Of a stretch of 13,442 nucleotides of DNA, positions 5,570 to 13,123 are shown piece by piece. Under the pieces are notes generated by a model. That model searched no databases. It was not told the origin of the DNA and saw only the letters and a list, made by a program, of their open reading frames with translations. How positions within the stretch are numbered: the stretch's first letter is position 1; each line of letters begins with the position of its first letter. Made by a program: the position numbers and the translations under genes. Source of the stretch: Verrucomicrobiota bacterium (GTDB lineage Bacteria; Verrucomicrobiota; Verrucomicrobiia; Chthoniobacterales; UBA10450); assembly GCA_003219225.1 (NCBI GenBank), contig QHPZ01000040.1:2135-15576 (forward strand). Direction: 5' to 3'.

Positions 5570-6800
5570 TCAAGCCATCGCGACGCCGGAAAAACCGCTG
5601 GCCGTTGCACGAAATGGTCTTGTCGGTGGGCCGCGCCGAATCTCCTTGCAATTGAAAGCGTCTGAACCGTCGCTCCGCCGCGGCGTGCTGACGTTGGGCA
5701 AACCAGCCGCTCGCCCGGTGGTGAGCATTTCTACGCCTGCGCCTGCAGTCGCGGAGCCGGTCGTTGCGCCCACGATTGAACCGGCCGTAGAAGTTGCACC
5801 GGTATCCGAACCGATTGCTGAGCCAGCCGTGACGGCTGTCGCACCGGAATTGGCGCTGCCGGTATTCGAATTTGCACCGCCAGCCGAGGTGGTTGCTCCG
5901 CTGTTTCCGGCTGTTTCCGAAGTGCTCGAGATATCGGAGCCGGCGCTTGCACTAGCCCCTGAACCGTCGGTGATTGAAAGCGAACCGGAACCGATTCCCC
6001 AGGGCCAACCGATTCCCTACCAGCTGCCTGTTGCCGCGGCGGAACCTGTGATGCCCGAAGTAATCGAGCCGCCCGTGTTTCGTCCAGAGATTTTTCCCGA
6101 GCCCCTAGTTGCGCAAACAACCCCATCTGTAACCATGCCTGAACCGATCCAAATCCCAACCGCTCCAGTCGTCAGAACTCCAGTCGGCGGACCTACGCCA
6201 CAACCTACGGGCGCGATGCACACCGCCGTGCAGCTCACGTTCACTTTCGAGATCGCCTCGATGCAGCTCACCCCCACCTTCAAGATGGGTGCGTTACAAG
6301 TGCGGCCGACCTCCAAGGTGGTAACGATCCGTCTGTCGGCTGCGCAGCAGCCACAGCCGGCAATGAATTTGCAGGTCACATTCGAGATCGCAAAGATTCA
6401 GCCCACGGGCGGTGCGCTCGGCACGCTGCGCTTGACCCCTTCGCAACAACAGAGTACGCAACCAACCGGTTCTTCATCGTTCACCGTCGCCGGGCTGCAG
6501 CTTGTTCCCAATTTTGAAGCTGCTCCGGTACAACTGACTCCCTCGCAGGCAGGGCAGGCGCCGGTGCTCGTGACGGCGCCGTTCCAAATCGCAACGGTTG
6601 AGTTTTCGCCCTCGTTTGAGATCGCGTCCATCGTTCTGAACTCAACGTCGAAGCAAGTGGCGGTGCAATTGCCCGGGGCCGGTCCCAGTGCCGGCGAAGC
6701 TCCGCCGATGTTCGAGATCGCTAATCTCCAGCTCACCGGCAGCGGCGAGCTCGGAATGATGCAGCTCAATCTGCTCGGACAGGGGTCAAGGCGCGCGTAA
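5196..6800 (+). CDS. membrane-anchored Pro/Val-rich protein with FEIA repeats, 3' part of a frameshifted gene
   Basis: The frame opens at a TTG (5196), but no ribosome binding site precedes it and it continues the linker of the TPR gene, so I read it as the 3' part of one protein. Order (residues of this frame; add 482 for the joined protein): Ala/Pro/Thr-rich linker 1-80; one transmembrane helix 82-103 (NWLAGALLLTGVLMLAWLVV) followed by IRQR; a Pro/Val/Glu/Ala-rich stalk at about 155-335; then five short beta-like units at 347-528 built around FEIASMQLTPTF-type sequence. If the leader of the 5' part is cleaved, the TPR domain would lie outside and this tail in the cytoplasm; if it is retained, the reverse could hold. 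I do not recognise a family. A TonB-like stalk is suggested by the Pro-rich stretch next to a helix, but there is no TonB C-terminal domain. The next gene is convergent. Confidence 0.75.
   Translation: MAKESAAAGTPARPEEVPAARLPATAPTVETPAASEQPAVAQTSPAAQPAATGAASTPATVLAPARVTQLPQASTGGTSRNWLAGALLLTGVLMLAWLVVSAIRQRVGSVFVFRQATPAVGPRVDQAIATPEKPLAVARNGLVGGPRRISLQLKASEPSLRRGVLTLGKPAARPVVSISTPAPAVAEPVVAPTIEPAVEVAPVSEPIAEPAVTAVAPELALPVFEFAPPAEVVAPLFPAVSEVLEISEPALALAPEPSVIESEPEPIPQGQPIPYQLPVAAAEPVMPEVIEPPVFRPEIFPEPLVAQTTPSVTMPEPIQIPTAPVVRTPVGGPTPQPTGAMHTAVQLTFTFEIASMQLTPTFKMGALQVRPTSKVVTIRLSAAQQPQPAMNLQVTFEIAKIQPTGGALGTLRLTPSQQQSTQPTGSSSFTVAGLQLVPNFEAAPVQLTPSQAGQAPVLVTAPFQIATVEFSPSFEIASIVLNSTSKQVAVQLPGAGPSAGEAPPMFEIANLQLTGSGELGMMQLNLLGQGSRRA
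6234..6779 (+). repeat. FEIA-type protein repeat array
   Basis: About five degenerate units of 25-35 residues: FEIASMQLTPTF, FEIAKIQPTG, FTVAGLQLVPNF, FQIATVEFSPSFEIASIVLN and FEIANLQLTGSG. Each alternates hydrophobic and polar residues as in beta strands, and most end in QLTP, RLTPS or VQL-like sequence. At the DNA level TTCGAGATCGC recurs at 6246, 6381 and 6711, with TTTGAGATCGC at 6615. Spacing is irregular, so the array has diverged or lost parts. Confidence 0.7.
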
Positions 6801-6941
6801 ACACCCGAGTTAGATCGACAACTGATCGCGTCATCGAGCACAATCCACGCCCTCACGTGGCGCTTTCGCGTCCTCCTCTCCTGAGGCAGAGAATTGAGCT
6901 GAGGGGCGCAAAGTCCGGCTGAACGACAGTTTTTTTCGCGC
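6801..6941. other. convergent intergenic gap, no clear terminator
   Basis: The plus-strand long gene and the minus-strand aminopeptidase gene both end here. A 5-base inverted repeat CCACG/CGTGG (6845-6849 and 6856-6860, 6-base loop) has no T-run after it on either strand. A run of seven T (6930-6936) has no good stem before it. Termination is expected here, but no standard intrinsic terminator can be supported. Confidence 0.4.
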
Positions 6942-8045
6942 TTAGTGATTCCGATTGAGCGAGCGGAGTCGCTTTGGAACGAATTCGCCGTCGCGCCGGA
7001 TCAGCTTGCCGTCGAAGTAAACTTCGCCCCCGCCGTACTCAGGTCTCTGAATGCTGACCATGTCCCAATGGACCTGACTGCGATTCCCATTATCCGCTTC
7101 TTCGTAGGCCTGGCCCGGCGTGAAATGAAATGAGCCTGCGATCTTTTCGTCGAACAAGATGTCGCGCATCGGCTCCAAGACGCGCGGATTCAGTCCGAGC
7201 GAAAACTCGCCGATGTAACGCGCGCCCGCGTCCGAGTCGAGGATCTTGTTCAACTTCTCAGTTTGGTTGCTCGTCGCTTCGACAATCTTGCCGTCGCGAA
7301 ACTCGAGCCGGATGCCATCGAAACCGACGCTCTGATAAATACTCGGCGCGTTGAACGTGACGTGGCCCTGCACCGAATGCTTCACCGGACAGGTGAAGAC
7401 TTCGCCATCGGGAATGTTGCGGTCGCCGCCGCAGACTACGGCCGGAATTCCCTTGATGCTGAATCGCAAATCGGTGCCGGGCCCTTTTACCTCGACGCGA
7501 TCGGTTTTTTCCATGAGCGCTTTCAGCGCCTTCATGCCCGGTTGCAATTTGCGGTAATCGAGCGTGCAGACATCGAAATAAAAATCTTCAAACGCTTCGG
7601 TGCTCATTCCGGCCAGCTGCGCCATGGAGGGCGTTGGCCAGCGCAGCACGACCCATTTGGTTTTCTTCACGCGCTGGTCCTGCACCGGCCGCATTTTCTT
7701 CGCCATCAGCTTCATCCTGTCAATCGGCACGTCGGACAGTTCGGTGATGTTGTTGCTACCGCGCAGCGCAACGTAGGCGTCGATCTTTTTCATCCGCGCC
7801 AGTTCGTGGCTGGCGATGAGATTCAACTGGCGATCGGACGCCGCCAACGCCAGCGCGCGGTTGACCCGCGCATGATGAACCTGCACGAATGGAAGCGCGC
7901 CCGCTTTTTGGATCGCGCGAATCAGCGCGATCGTCATCTCATCGGGAACATCGAACGCTTCCACCAAAACCATCTCGTTCCGCTTCAGTCGAATTGAATA
8001 TCCGACCAGGAGTTTGGCCAGCTTATCGAACCGTGGGTCGTGCAT
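6942..8045 (-). CDS. M29 family metallo-aminopeptidase
   Basis: 367 residues, a cytoplasmic enzyme with no leader. The M29 family (AmpS, AmpT, PepS) removes N-terminal amino acids using two metal ions. The ligand set is visible in the C-terminal half: Glu215 in IPDGEVFTCP, Glu280 in YIGEFSLGLNP, His307 in GSFHFTPGQAY, then His326 and Asp328 in QVHWDMV. Tyr314 stands seven residues after His307, the same spacing as the catalytic Tyr in Thermus AmpT. The N-terminal half (MHDPRFDKLAKLLVGYSI, then VEAFDVPDEM) is the usual domain for the family. It is somewhat shorter than the roughly 410 residues of the best-known members but appears complete. It is the last gene of a minus-strand run, 54 bases after rsmB, and converges on the TPR gene. 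Specificity cannot be read from sequence. Confidence 0.93.
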   Translation of the reverse strand: MHDPRFDKLAKLLVGYSIRLKRNEMVLVEAFDVPDEMTIALIRAIQKAGALPFVQVHHARVNRALALAASDRQLNLIASHELARMKKIDAYVALRGSNNITELSDVPIDRMKLMAKKMRPVQDQRVKKTKWVVLRWPTPSMAQLAGMSTEAFEDFYFDVCTLDYRKLQPGMKALKALMEKTDRVEVKGPGTDLRFSIKGIPAVVCGGDRNIPDGEVFTCPVKHSVQGHVTFNAPSIYQSVGFDGIRLEFRDGKIVEATSNQTEKLNKILDSDAGARYIGEFSLGLNPRVLEPMRDILFDEKIAGSFHFTPGQAYEEADNGNRSQVHWDMVSIQRPEYGGGEVYFDGKLIRRDGEFVPKRLRSLNRNH

Positions 8046-8099
8046 AGGAGCTTATGATTCCACTGGCACCGCGAGATGCAAGACAGGCGCGATCCAGCG

Positions 8100-8822
8100 C
8101 TAGCGCGTCTTCAGCAGCCTTACGGCGTACGCGCCGTCGAACCCGTCGCGAAATGGAAGCGAACGCTTCTCCTGTTGCGCGCGCAAGATCGACATCTCGT
8201 CGAGAAGAGCTTCCACCACCTCCTCATTTTCTTCCGGCTCGAGACTGCACGTGCTGTAGACGAGCGCGCCGCCGGCTCGTAAGAGCGGCAACACTGCCCG
8301 GACAATCTCGAGCTGGCGCTTTTGCATTCGTTTGAAATCGGCGGGTGTCAATCTCCAGCGCAGGTCAACGCGACGCCGCATCACACCAGTGTTGGTGCAG
8401 GGCGCATCAATCAGCACGCGATCAAAAAGCGCGGCCGCAGCAATTTTTTCCAGGACGGGATCGCGTATCCAATCGATCGGAAACGTTTCGACAATGGCCG
8501 TACCCATGCGCTTCATGTTTTCATCGAGGAGCGCGAGCCGCTCCGCTGCGCGATCACATGCCACGATCAGACCGCGATTTTGCATCAGCTCAGCGAGATA
8601 ACCGGTCTTTCCGCCCGGCGCGGCACAAGCGTCGAGAAGTTTCTCGCCCGGCTGTGGATCAAGCAGGCGGCAGGCGATCGTCGTGCTTGGATCCTGCACA
8701 TAGCAGTGGCCGTTTTCGACCGCCGCCTTCGGAAAGGTCTCGAAGGCGACAAACTCGTCGTTCCTGGAGAGATGCCGCGCATCGGGGTAAAGCTGAAGAA
8801 AATTTTCGCGGCCGATTTTCAC
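8100..8822 (-). CDS. rsmB: RsmB 16S rRNA m5C methyltransferase, C-terminal catalytic part (after in-frame stop)
   Basis: 240 residues from a GTG at 8822, but the family sequence continues upstream without a frame change through NNQPPPIYGRLN to a TGA at 8862-8864. The N-terminal part lies beyond that stop. This is the SAM-dependent Rossmann domain that methylates C967 (E. coli number) of 16S rRNA. Motifs: SAM loop LDACAAPGGKTGYLAEL, motif II ACDRAAERLALLDENM, motif IV DAPCTNTGVMRRRVDLRW, and motif VI GGALVYSTCSLEPEENEEV with the catalytic Cys (the Cys of STC) and the release Cys (DAPC). All catalytic residues are intact. By itself this fragment lacks the NusB-like RNA-binding domain and the start of the PUA-like linker. 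Whether it is translated from the GTG is unknown; no Shine-Dalgarno supports it. Confidence 0.9.
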   Translation of the reverse strand: MKIGRENFLQLYPDARHLSRNDEFVAFETFPKAAVENGHCYVQDPSTTIACRLLDPQPGEKLLDACAAPGGKTGYLAELMQNRGLIVACDRAAERLALLDENMKRMGTAIVETFPIDWIRDPVLEKIAAAALFDRVLIDAPCTNTGVMRRRVDLRWRLTPADFKRMQKRQLEIVRAVLPLLRAGGALVYSTCSLEPEENEEVVEALLDEMSILRAQQEKRSLPFRDGFDGAYAVRLLKTR

Positions 8823-8861
8823 GCCGTTAAGGCGGCCGTAGATTGGCGGCGGCTGATTGTT

Positions 8862-8864
8862 TCA
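8862..8864 (-). other. rsmB: in-frame TGA interrupting rsmB
   Basis: The plus strand reads TCA, giving TGA between ALCR and NNQPPP. Both halves are in the same frame (ORF ends 762 bases apart, divisible by three), so this is a nonsense codon and not an indel. TGG (Trp) is the likely ancestral codon. TGA ends hemB and coaX normally in this window, so a changed genetic code is unlikely. Confidence 0.85.
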
Positions 8865-9353
8865 GCGACATAACGCTTCCGCTGTCTCCGCGCCGAAGTT
8901 TCCCTCCCACCGCGCGATAAGAAACTGCGGATGCGATTGGCGGACGGACAATGGTTGCGCGGCCGCGCGAGAGCGTAACTCGTTTCGCCGACGGATCGCA
9001 GCGCGCAGCACAGCGTTGATCAATTCACGGCCGCGCGTGCTCGCGAGCCCGACGGTTTCGTTCACGGCGGCGTGATCGGGTGTTTTGAGCAGGAACAACT
9101 GGTAAAGGCCGAGCCGCAAGACGTCGCGAAGCCCGGCATCGACATGTGGCCGGCGGAGCTGCGCGATCCAAAAATCGAGCAGAGTCAAGTTGCGCAACAC
9201 GCCGTAGAACAACTCCAGCGCAAATGCGCGATCAGCCGCGGAAAGCGTCGTCTCGACAAACGAGCGCGCGATGATGGCGTCCGCTCGATCGTTTTCTTGT
9301 CGCCAGCGTCGCAGCGCGTTCAGCGCCACGCTGCGCGCGGACATTCGACTCAT
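8862..9353 (-). CDS. rsmB: RsmB N-terminal NusB-like domain, ended early by TGA
   Basis: 163 residues from ATG 9353 (or ATG 9344, three codons in). It covers the NusB-like helical domain: SVALNALRRWRQE, then ELFYGVLRNLTLLDFWIA, then DVLRLGLYQLFLLKTPDHAAVNET and ELINAVLRAAIRRR, all standard for RsmB/Sun. It ends ...SHPQFLIARWEG...EALCR and then TGA. Family members usually continue with a residue, often Trp, followed by NNxPPP, and here NNQPPP does follow in the same frame. One base (TGG to TGA) would restore a 417-residue RsmB, 8100-9353. The frame is open upstream to 9476, but that part overlaps ugd and has no family character. It starts 25 bases after the ugd stop on the same strand. Confidence 0.88.
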   Translation of the reverse strand: MSRMSARSVALNALRRWRQENDRADAIIARSFVETTLSAADRAFALELFYGVLRNLTLLDFWIAQLRRPHVDAGLRDVLRLGLYQLFLLKTPDHAAVNETVGLASTRGRELINAVLRAAIRRRNELRSRAAAQPLSVRQSHPQFLIARWEGNFGAETAEALCR

Positions 9354-9378
9354 GCGTGTCGGCTGCGGCCGCACCCGC

Positions 9379-10692
9379 TCAGTGCGGTATGACAGTCGCC
9401 CGCCCGATGGAGTGATAATGGAACCCGAGCTCGCCCATCGTTTCCGGATCGAACAGGTTGCGACCATCAAACACAATCGGGGTGGTCATCTTCTTTTTGA
9501 CTACGGCAAGATCGACATTGGCGAACTCGCTCCATTCCGTCGCGATGACCAGCGCTTCCGCGCCTTCGACTGCTTCGAGTGCCGATGACGCAAGCTGGGC
9601 ATCGGCAATGGTTTTGAGCTCGCGCGCTTTTCCCATTCCTTTCGGATCGTACGCGGTGACGTGGGCGCCTTCGCGCAAGAGATCGGCGACCAGCTCGATC
9701 GCGACCGACGAACGAATGTCGTCAGTGTCCGGTTTGAAGGTGAGTCCCCAGACTGCGATTCTCTTTTCCCGCAGCACCCAGAGGGTGTCGCGGATCGCTT
9801 TAACGAAACGCTCCTTTTGTGCGGCGTTAATGCGCTGGACTTCCTTGAGCAGATTGAACGGCACAGCCAATTGCTCGCAAATGGCGATGAACGCGGCGAT
9901 ATCTTTCGGGAAACATGACCCGCCATAGCCAATTCCCGCATTGAGAAAATCGCGACCGATGCGGCGGTCCATACCGATGCCGTCGGCGACTTTTTGGATA
10001 TCGGCACCGCTTGCCGCGCAAATAGCGGAGACGGCGTTGATGTAAGAAATCTTCAGGGCCAAAAACGAGTTCGCGGCGTGTTTGATCAACTCGGCGCTAT
10101 TGATGTCGGTCACGAGAATCGGCGCCATGAACGGCTCGTAAACTTTCTTCATCAAATCGATCGCGCGCTCGCTTTGCGCCCCGATTACGATCCGGTCCGG
10201 ATGCATCAGGTCGTGCACGGCACAGCCCTCGCGCAGAAATTCGGGATTGCTCACGACATCGAATTTCGCGCCGTGGCGATTGTAGCGCTTAATCGACTCG
10301 GCGACTTTCTCGCCGGTCTTCACCGGCACCGTGCTTTTATCGACAATGACGCGGTAGTCGGTCAAAACGCCGGCAATCTCACGCGCCACTTTTTCGATGA
10401 AGCTAAGATCGACATCGCCGTTGGGCTGGGCCGGAGTTGGGACGGCGATGAAAACGATGAGCGAGTTATCGACGCCTTCCTGGATGCTTCCGCTAAAGCG
10501 GAGGCGGCGCGCGGAAACATTTCGGTGGATCACCTTTTCCAAGCCCGGTTCGTAGATTGGCACCTTGCCAGCCTGGAGCGTCTCGACTTTGCGCGCGTCG
10601 TTGTCGATGCAAATGACGTTGTGGCCGACATCGGCAAAACAGGCGCCGGTAACCAGACCGACATAACCGGAACCGATGATTGAAATGTCCAT
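9379..10692 (-). CDS. ugd: UDP-glucose 6-dehydrogenase
   Basis: 437 residues, full length. It oxidises UDP-glucose to UDP-glucuronate with two NAD+ molecules, supplying precursors for capsule, exopolysaccharide or LPS sugars in the cytoplasm. The N-terminal NAD-binding loop is IIGSGYVGLVTGACFADVGH with Asp30 in CIDND. Other family marks: VPTPAQPNGDVDLS (84-97), VDKSTVPVKTGEKV, NPEFLREGCAVHD with Glu152, ELIKHAANSFLALKISYINA with Lys204 and Asn208, and the catalytic Cys260 in GYGGSCFPKD with Asp264. The C-terminal NAD-like domain has WGLTFKPDTDDIRSS. All expected catalytic residues are present. It lies between lptD (89 bases upstream) and rsmB on one strand, which links it loosely to envelope genes. 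Other UDP-sugar dehydrogenases (for example of ManNAc) share the fold, but this sequence pattern fits the UDP-glucose type. Confidence 0.95.
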   Translation of the reverse strand: MDISIIGSGYVGLVTGACFADVGHNVICIDNDARKVETLQAGKVPIYEPGLEKVIHRNVSARRLRFSGSIQEGVDNSLIVFIAVPTPAQPNGDVDLSFIEKVAREIAGVLTDYRVIVDKSTVPVKTGEKVAESIKRYNRHGAKFDVVSNPEFLREGCAVHDLMHPDRIVIGAQSERAIDLMKKVYEPFMAPILVTDINSAELIKHAANSFLALKISYINAVSAICAASGADIQKVADGIGMDRRIGRDFLNAGIGYGGSCFPKDIAAFIAICEQLAVPFNLLKEVQRINAAQKERFVKAIRDTLWVLREKRIAVWGLTFKPDTDDIRSSVAIELVADLLREGAHVTAYDPKGMGKARELKTIADAQLASSALEAVEGAEALVIATEWSEFANVDLAVVKKKMTTPIVFDGRNLFDPETMGELGFHYHSIGRATVIPH

Positions 10693-10781
10693 AGCTAAAA
10701 AATGGGCGGCGACAACTTAGCCGCGGTAGGCGAAGCGCAAGGCCGCAGGCCAGGTTCCCACTGTCGCGGCAGCCGGCATTC

Positions 10782-13028
10782 TCATTGGCCGCCTGTGCTG
10801 CCGGGGTCGAAGTTTAGATCGAACCCGAACTTGGGAAATGCTTTGAGGGTAACGGTGAAGATCACGCCATATTCTTTGACACCGGAGTTGTCGCGGATGA
10901 CCGCGCCGAAAGATGCGACCCAGTTGGTCAAATCGCGATAGAGCGAATAGCGTTGCTCTTCCAGAACGCCGGTGGCCTCCTCGTAAATTTCCTGCAAACC
11001 CAATCCCCAGTTGTCGTTCAGCCGATAATATCCGCCGACGACGAACAAGCTGCTATTCACGAAGAACGGATTGTCGTTGAGATGACGATGCGCCAGGCTG
11101 ATCTCGAGGTTGGACAGCGGCTGGACGACAACCCCGGTGTTAACCTCAGTGAACCCTTTATCGAATGCGGGAATCTGCGACTCGATGGTGAACTTTGCCC
11201 AGGGCAACGGCGCAAACCAGATGTTGTTGAACAGGTTCGAATACGGCGTCCGATCGTAGGGATTGGTGAAATTGACGTCGAGATAGGTGTCGAGCCCAAA
11301 CCACGTAATCGTGTCGTCATCGCGCCGGGTTTCGAGGCGATTGCGGACGCCGACACGCCAGACCGTCCAGTTGTCGATTGAATCAATCGAAGTGAACTGC
11401 GGAAAGTCGATCGTGCGCAATTCCGTTGACGGCTGGAAGCGGTCGAACTGCAAGATTGCTGCGGGATCGGAGCCGCTTTCCTTCACGTAAGAAAAATTCG
11501 TGAACGGCTGGATGACGTGGAGAAGTCCGTCCAAGCCAAGCGAGCGGCTTTGCACTTCCTCCCAGGTCCGCGAAATCTTGAACGAGGCCTCGACGCCGGC
11601 GTTGAAGACGGCACGAAATGTATCGCCGGCGAAGACGATCGGATTGGCGGGAGTCGGGTCCGGGATAAGGAACTCGGGATCGATAAACGGGTTCGAATCG
11701 GCCGGAAAGATTGTTTTCCCCAGGTCACGGGTCTCGCCATAATAAGTGCCGCGGAAACCGACTCGCGGCACGACCGACAGCCAGCCAAAGTAAGTGTTGG
11801 GGTAGGTAAACTGGTGAAAAGTATCGAAACGCTCCGAGCTATAGCTCTCGAATGGTGAGTCATTGGGAAATTGCCGCCGCAACTCGGCAAAACCCGTCTC
11901 GCCTTCATAGAAAATCGGTCCGCCAAAAAGGGCGTGCCGTTTGACGTCGAGCACTACTTCCGGCAAACGCTCGGTCTGATCGAAGAACTCATTGGCCTGG
12001 AAGCGCGCGATGCCGGTCAACGTGTAGAATGGATCGCTTTTCACGAGTGCAACAACGTTGTCGGGCACGGGATCAACTCGAAATTCGCTCTGATAAAAAT
12101 CCTCCATCACAAACGGGTCGCTTAATTTGGTCAGATTAGCGAAACCCTCGATATCTTCTCTGAACTGAGTCTTGTCCTGAAGGCTGACGCGGTAGCGCCC
12201 GGTTGGGACGTCTTTGCGGACTTCGTTTGTCTGGTTGATCAACGGGTTCTGGTCCTGCAGGTAGTAGGTCTTCAGCTTCGCCCAGCTACTGTCGTCTTTG
12301 CCGTAGGTCATGTCGGGTTCGAATCCGATGGCCAGACCGCGCCGGCCGCGATAATCGAGCCGCACCCGGGCTTTGATGTGATCGTTGATGGGAAAAGTCA
12401 CCGCGGTGAGAAGCGACGGCCCCCAGGAACTTAAAAACGCCGGTGAGACGGTGAAACTGAAGGCGTCGTTGAGCGATTGATAGAGATAAGGCCACCACAA
12501 GACCGGCACGTTGCCGATGTAAAGAACGACGTTCTGGAATACGACTCTGTCCTTCTCGTAGATGCGGATGGTATGCGCCCGCAGGTGGAAATTAGGGTTC
12601 GGCGCGTCGTGGGTGGTGAAAGTGCCGTTCTCGATTCGATAGCCGTTCTCGGTGATTTCGGTGACGTTTTCACCGCTCAAGAAGTAAGGGTCGGTCGCCG
12701 TCTTTACGTGCGTGGCGCGGATCTCTTTGGTGTCGGTGTTGTAAACGGCTTCATCGGCCAGATAAACACTGATGTCGCGGTAGATGCGCACGTGTCCGTT
12801 GGCGGTCACTTCGTGCGTGGCCGAGTTATAGCGCGCGTGATCGGCATAGATGTCGCTGTCGCCGACATGGATCTCGACGTTGTCGTGCGCTGTCGCGATC
12901 CCGTTTTCGTAGCGGGTTTCCCCGGTCGATGTGATTTCGATCGGTGCGTTCTCCGGCGTTTTGATCGCGCCCTCGGCAAAACCGCCGGTCAATAGCAACG
13001 CAATCATGAACCGGGCCGGCGTTCGCAT
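10782..13028 (-). CDS. lptD: LPS assembly outer-membrane protein LptD (OstA)
   Basis: 748 residues from ATG 13028, where a signal peptide begins (MRTPARFMIALLLTGGFAEG). The frame is open to 13310, but that extension overlaps the ketosynthase gene on the same strand and is not protein-like. Residues about 27-140 form an OstA/LptA-type beta-jellyroll of repeated strands (IEITSTGETRYENGIATAHD, YADHARYNSATHEVTANGHV), the periplasmic part that receives LPS. Residues 135-185 carry the LptD linker pattern (ENGTFTTHDAPNPNF, then NVPVLWWPYLYQSL), and about 200-748 is an aromatic-rich outer-membrane beta barrel ending FPKFGFDLNFDPG. LptD with LptE places LPS in the outer leaflet. I see no Cys anywhere in the mature protein, so the disulfides that activate E. 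coli LptD cannot form. The ketosynthase ends 95 bases upstream and ugd follows. OstA-family barrel proteins without LPS function are an alternative. Confidence 0.9.
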   Translation of the reverse strand: MRTPARFMIALLLTGGFAEGAIKTPENAPIEITSTGETRYENGIATAHDNVEIHVGDSDIYADHARYNSATHEVTANGHVRIYRDISVYLADEAVYNTDTKEIRATHVKTATDPYFLSGENVTEITENGYRIENGTFTTHDAPNPNFHLRAHTIRIYEKDRVVFQNVVLYIGNVPVLWWPYLYQSLNDAFSFTVSPAFLSSWGPSLLTAVTFPINDHIKARVRLDYRGRRGLAIGFEPDMTYGKDDSSWAKLKTYYLQDQNPLINQTNEVRKDVPTGRYRVSLQDKTQFREDIEGFANLTKLSDPFVMEDFYQSEFRVDPVPDNVVALVKSDPFYTLTGIARFQANEFFDQTERLPEVVLDVKRHALFGGPIFYEGETGFAELRRQFPNDSPFESYSSERFDTFHQFTYPNTYFGWLSVVPRVGFRGTYYGETRDLGKTIFPADSNPFIDPEFLIPDPTPANPIVFAGDTFRAVFNAGVEASFKISRTWEEVQSRSLGLDGLLHVIQPFTNFSYVKESGSDPAAILQFDRFQPSTELRTIDFPQFTSIDSIDNWTVWRVGVRNRLETRRDDDTITWFGLDTYLDVNFTNPYDRTPYSNLFNNIWFAPLPWAKFTIESQIPAFDKGFTEVNTGVVVQPLSNLEISLAHRHLNDNPFFVNSSLFVVGGYYRLNDNWGLGLQEIYEEATGVLEEQRYSLYRDLTNWVASFGAVIRDNSGVKEYGVIFTVTLKAFPKFGFDLNFDPGSTGGQ

Positions 13029-13123
13029 GGCGGACGCCGAAGGTACCGGAGCGACGCGATCTTGCAAAGGAAAACCGAATCCGCGCGGCCCCAGCGATGC
13101 AGTCGAGCAGCTGTTTTGCACCT

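Noticed and set aside
8862..8864. TGA as selenocysteine or as a reassigned Trp codon
   Set aside because: TGA ends hemB and coaX normally, no SECIS-like hairpin is evident just downstream, and the position is not a known Sec site in RsmB.
9354..9476. N-terminal extension of the RsmB N-terminal frame
   Set aside because: It overlaps the end of ugd and shows no NusB-like character; the domain begins right after 9353.
13037..13070. TTGCAA ... TACCTT as an lptD promoter
   Set aside because: The 16-base spacing is acceptable but the -10 match is poor; similar matches occur by chance in this sequence.
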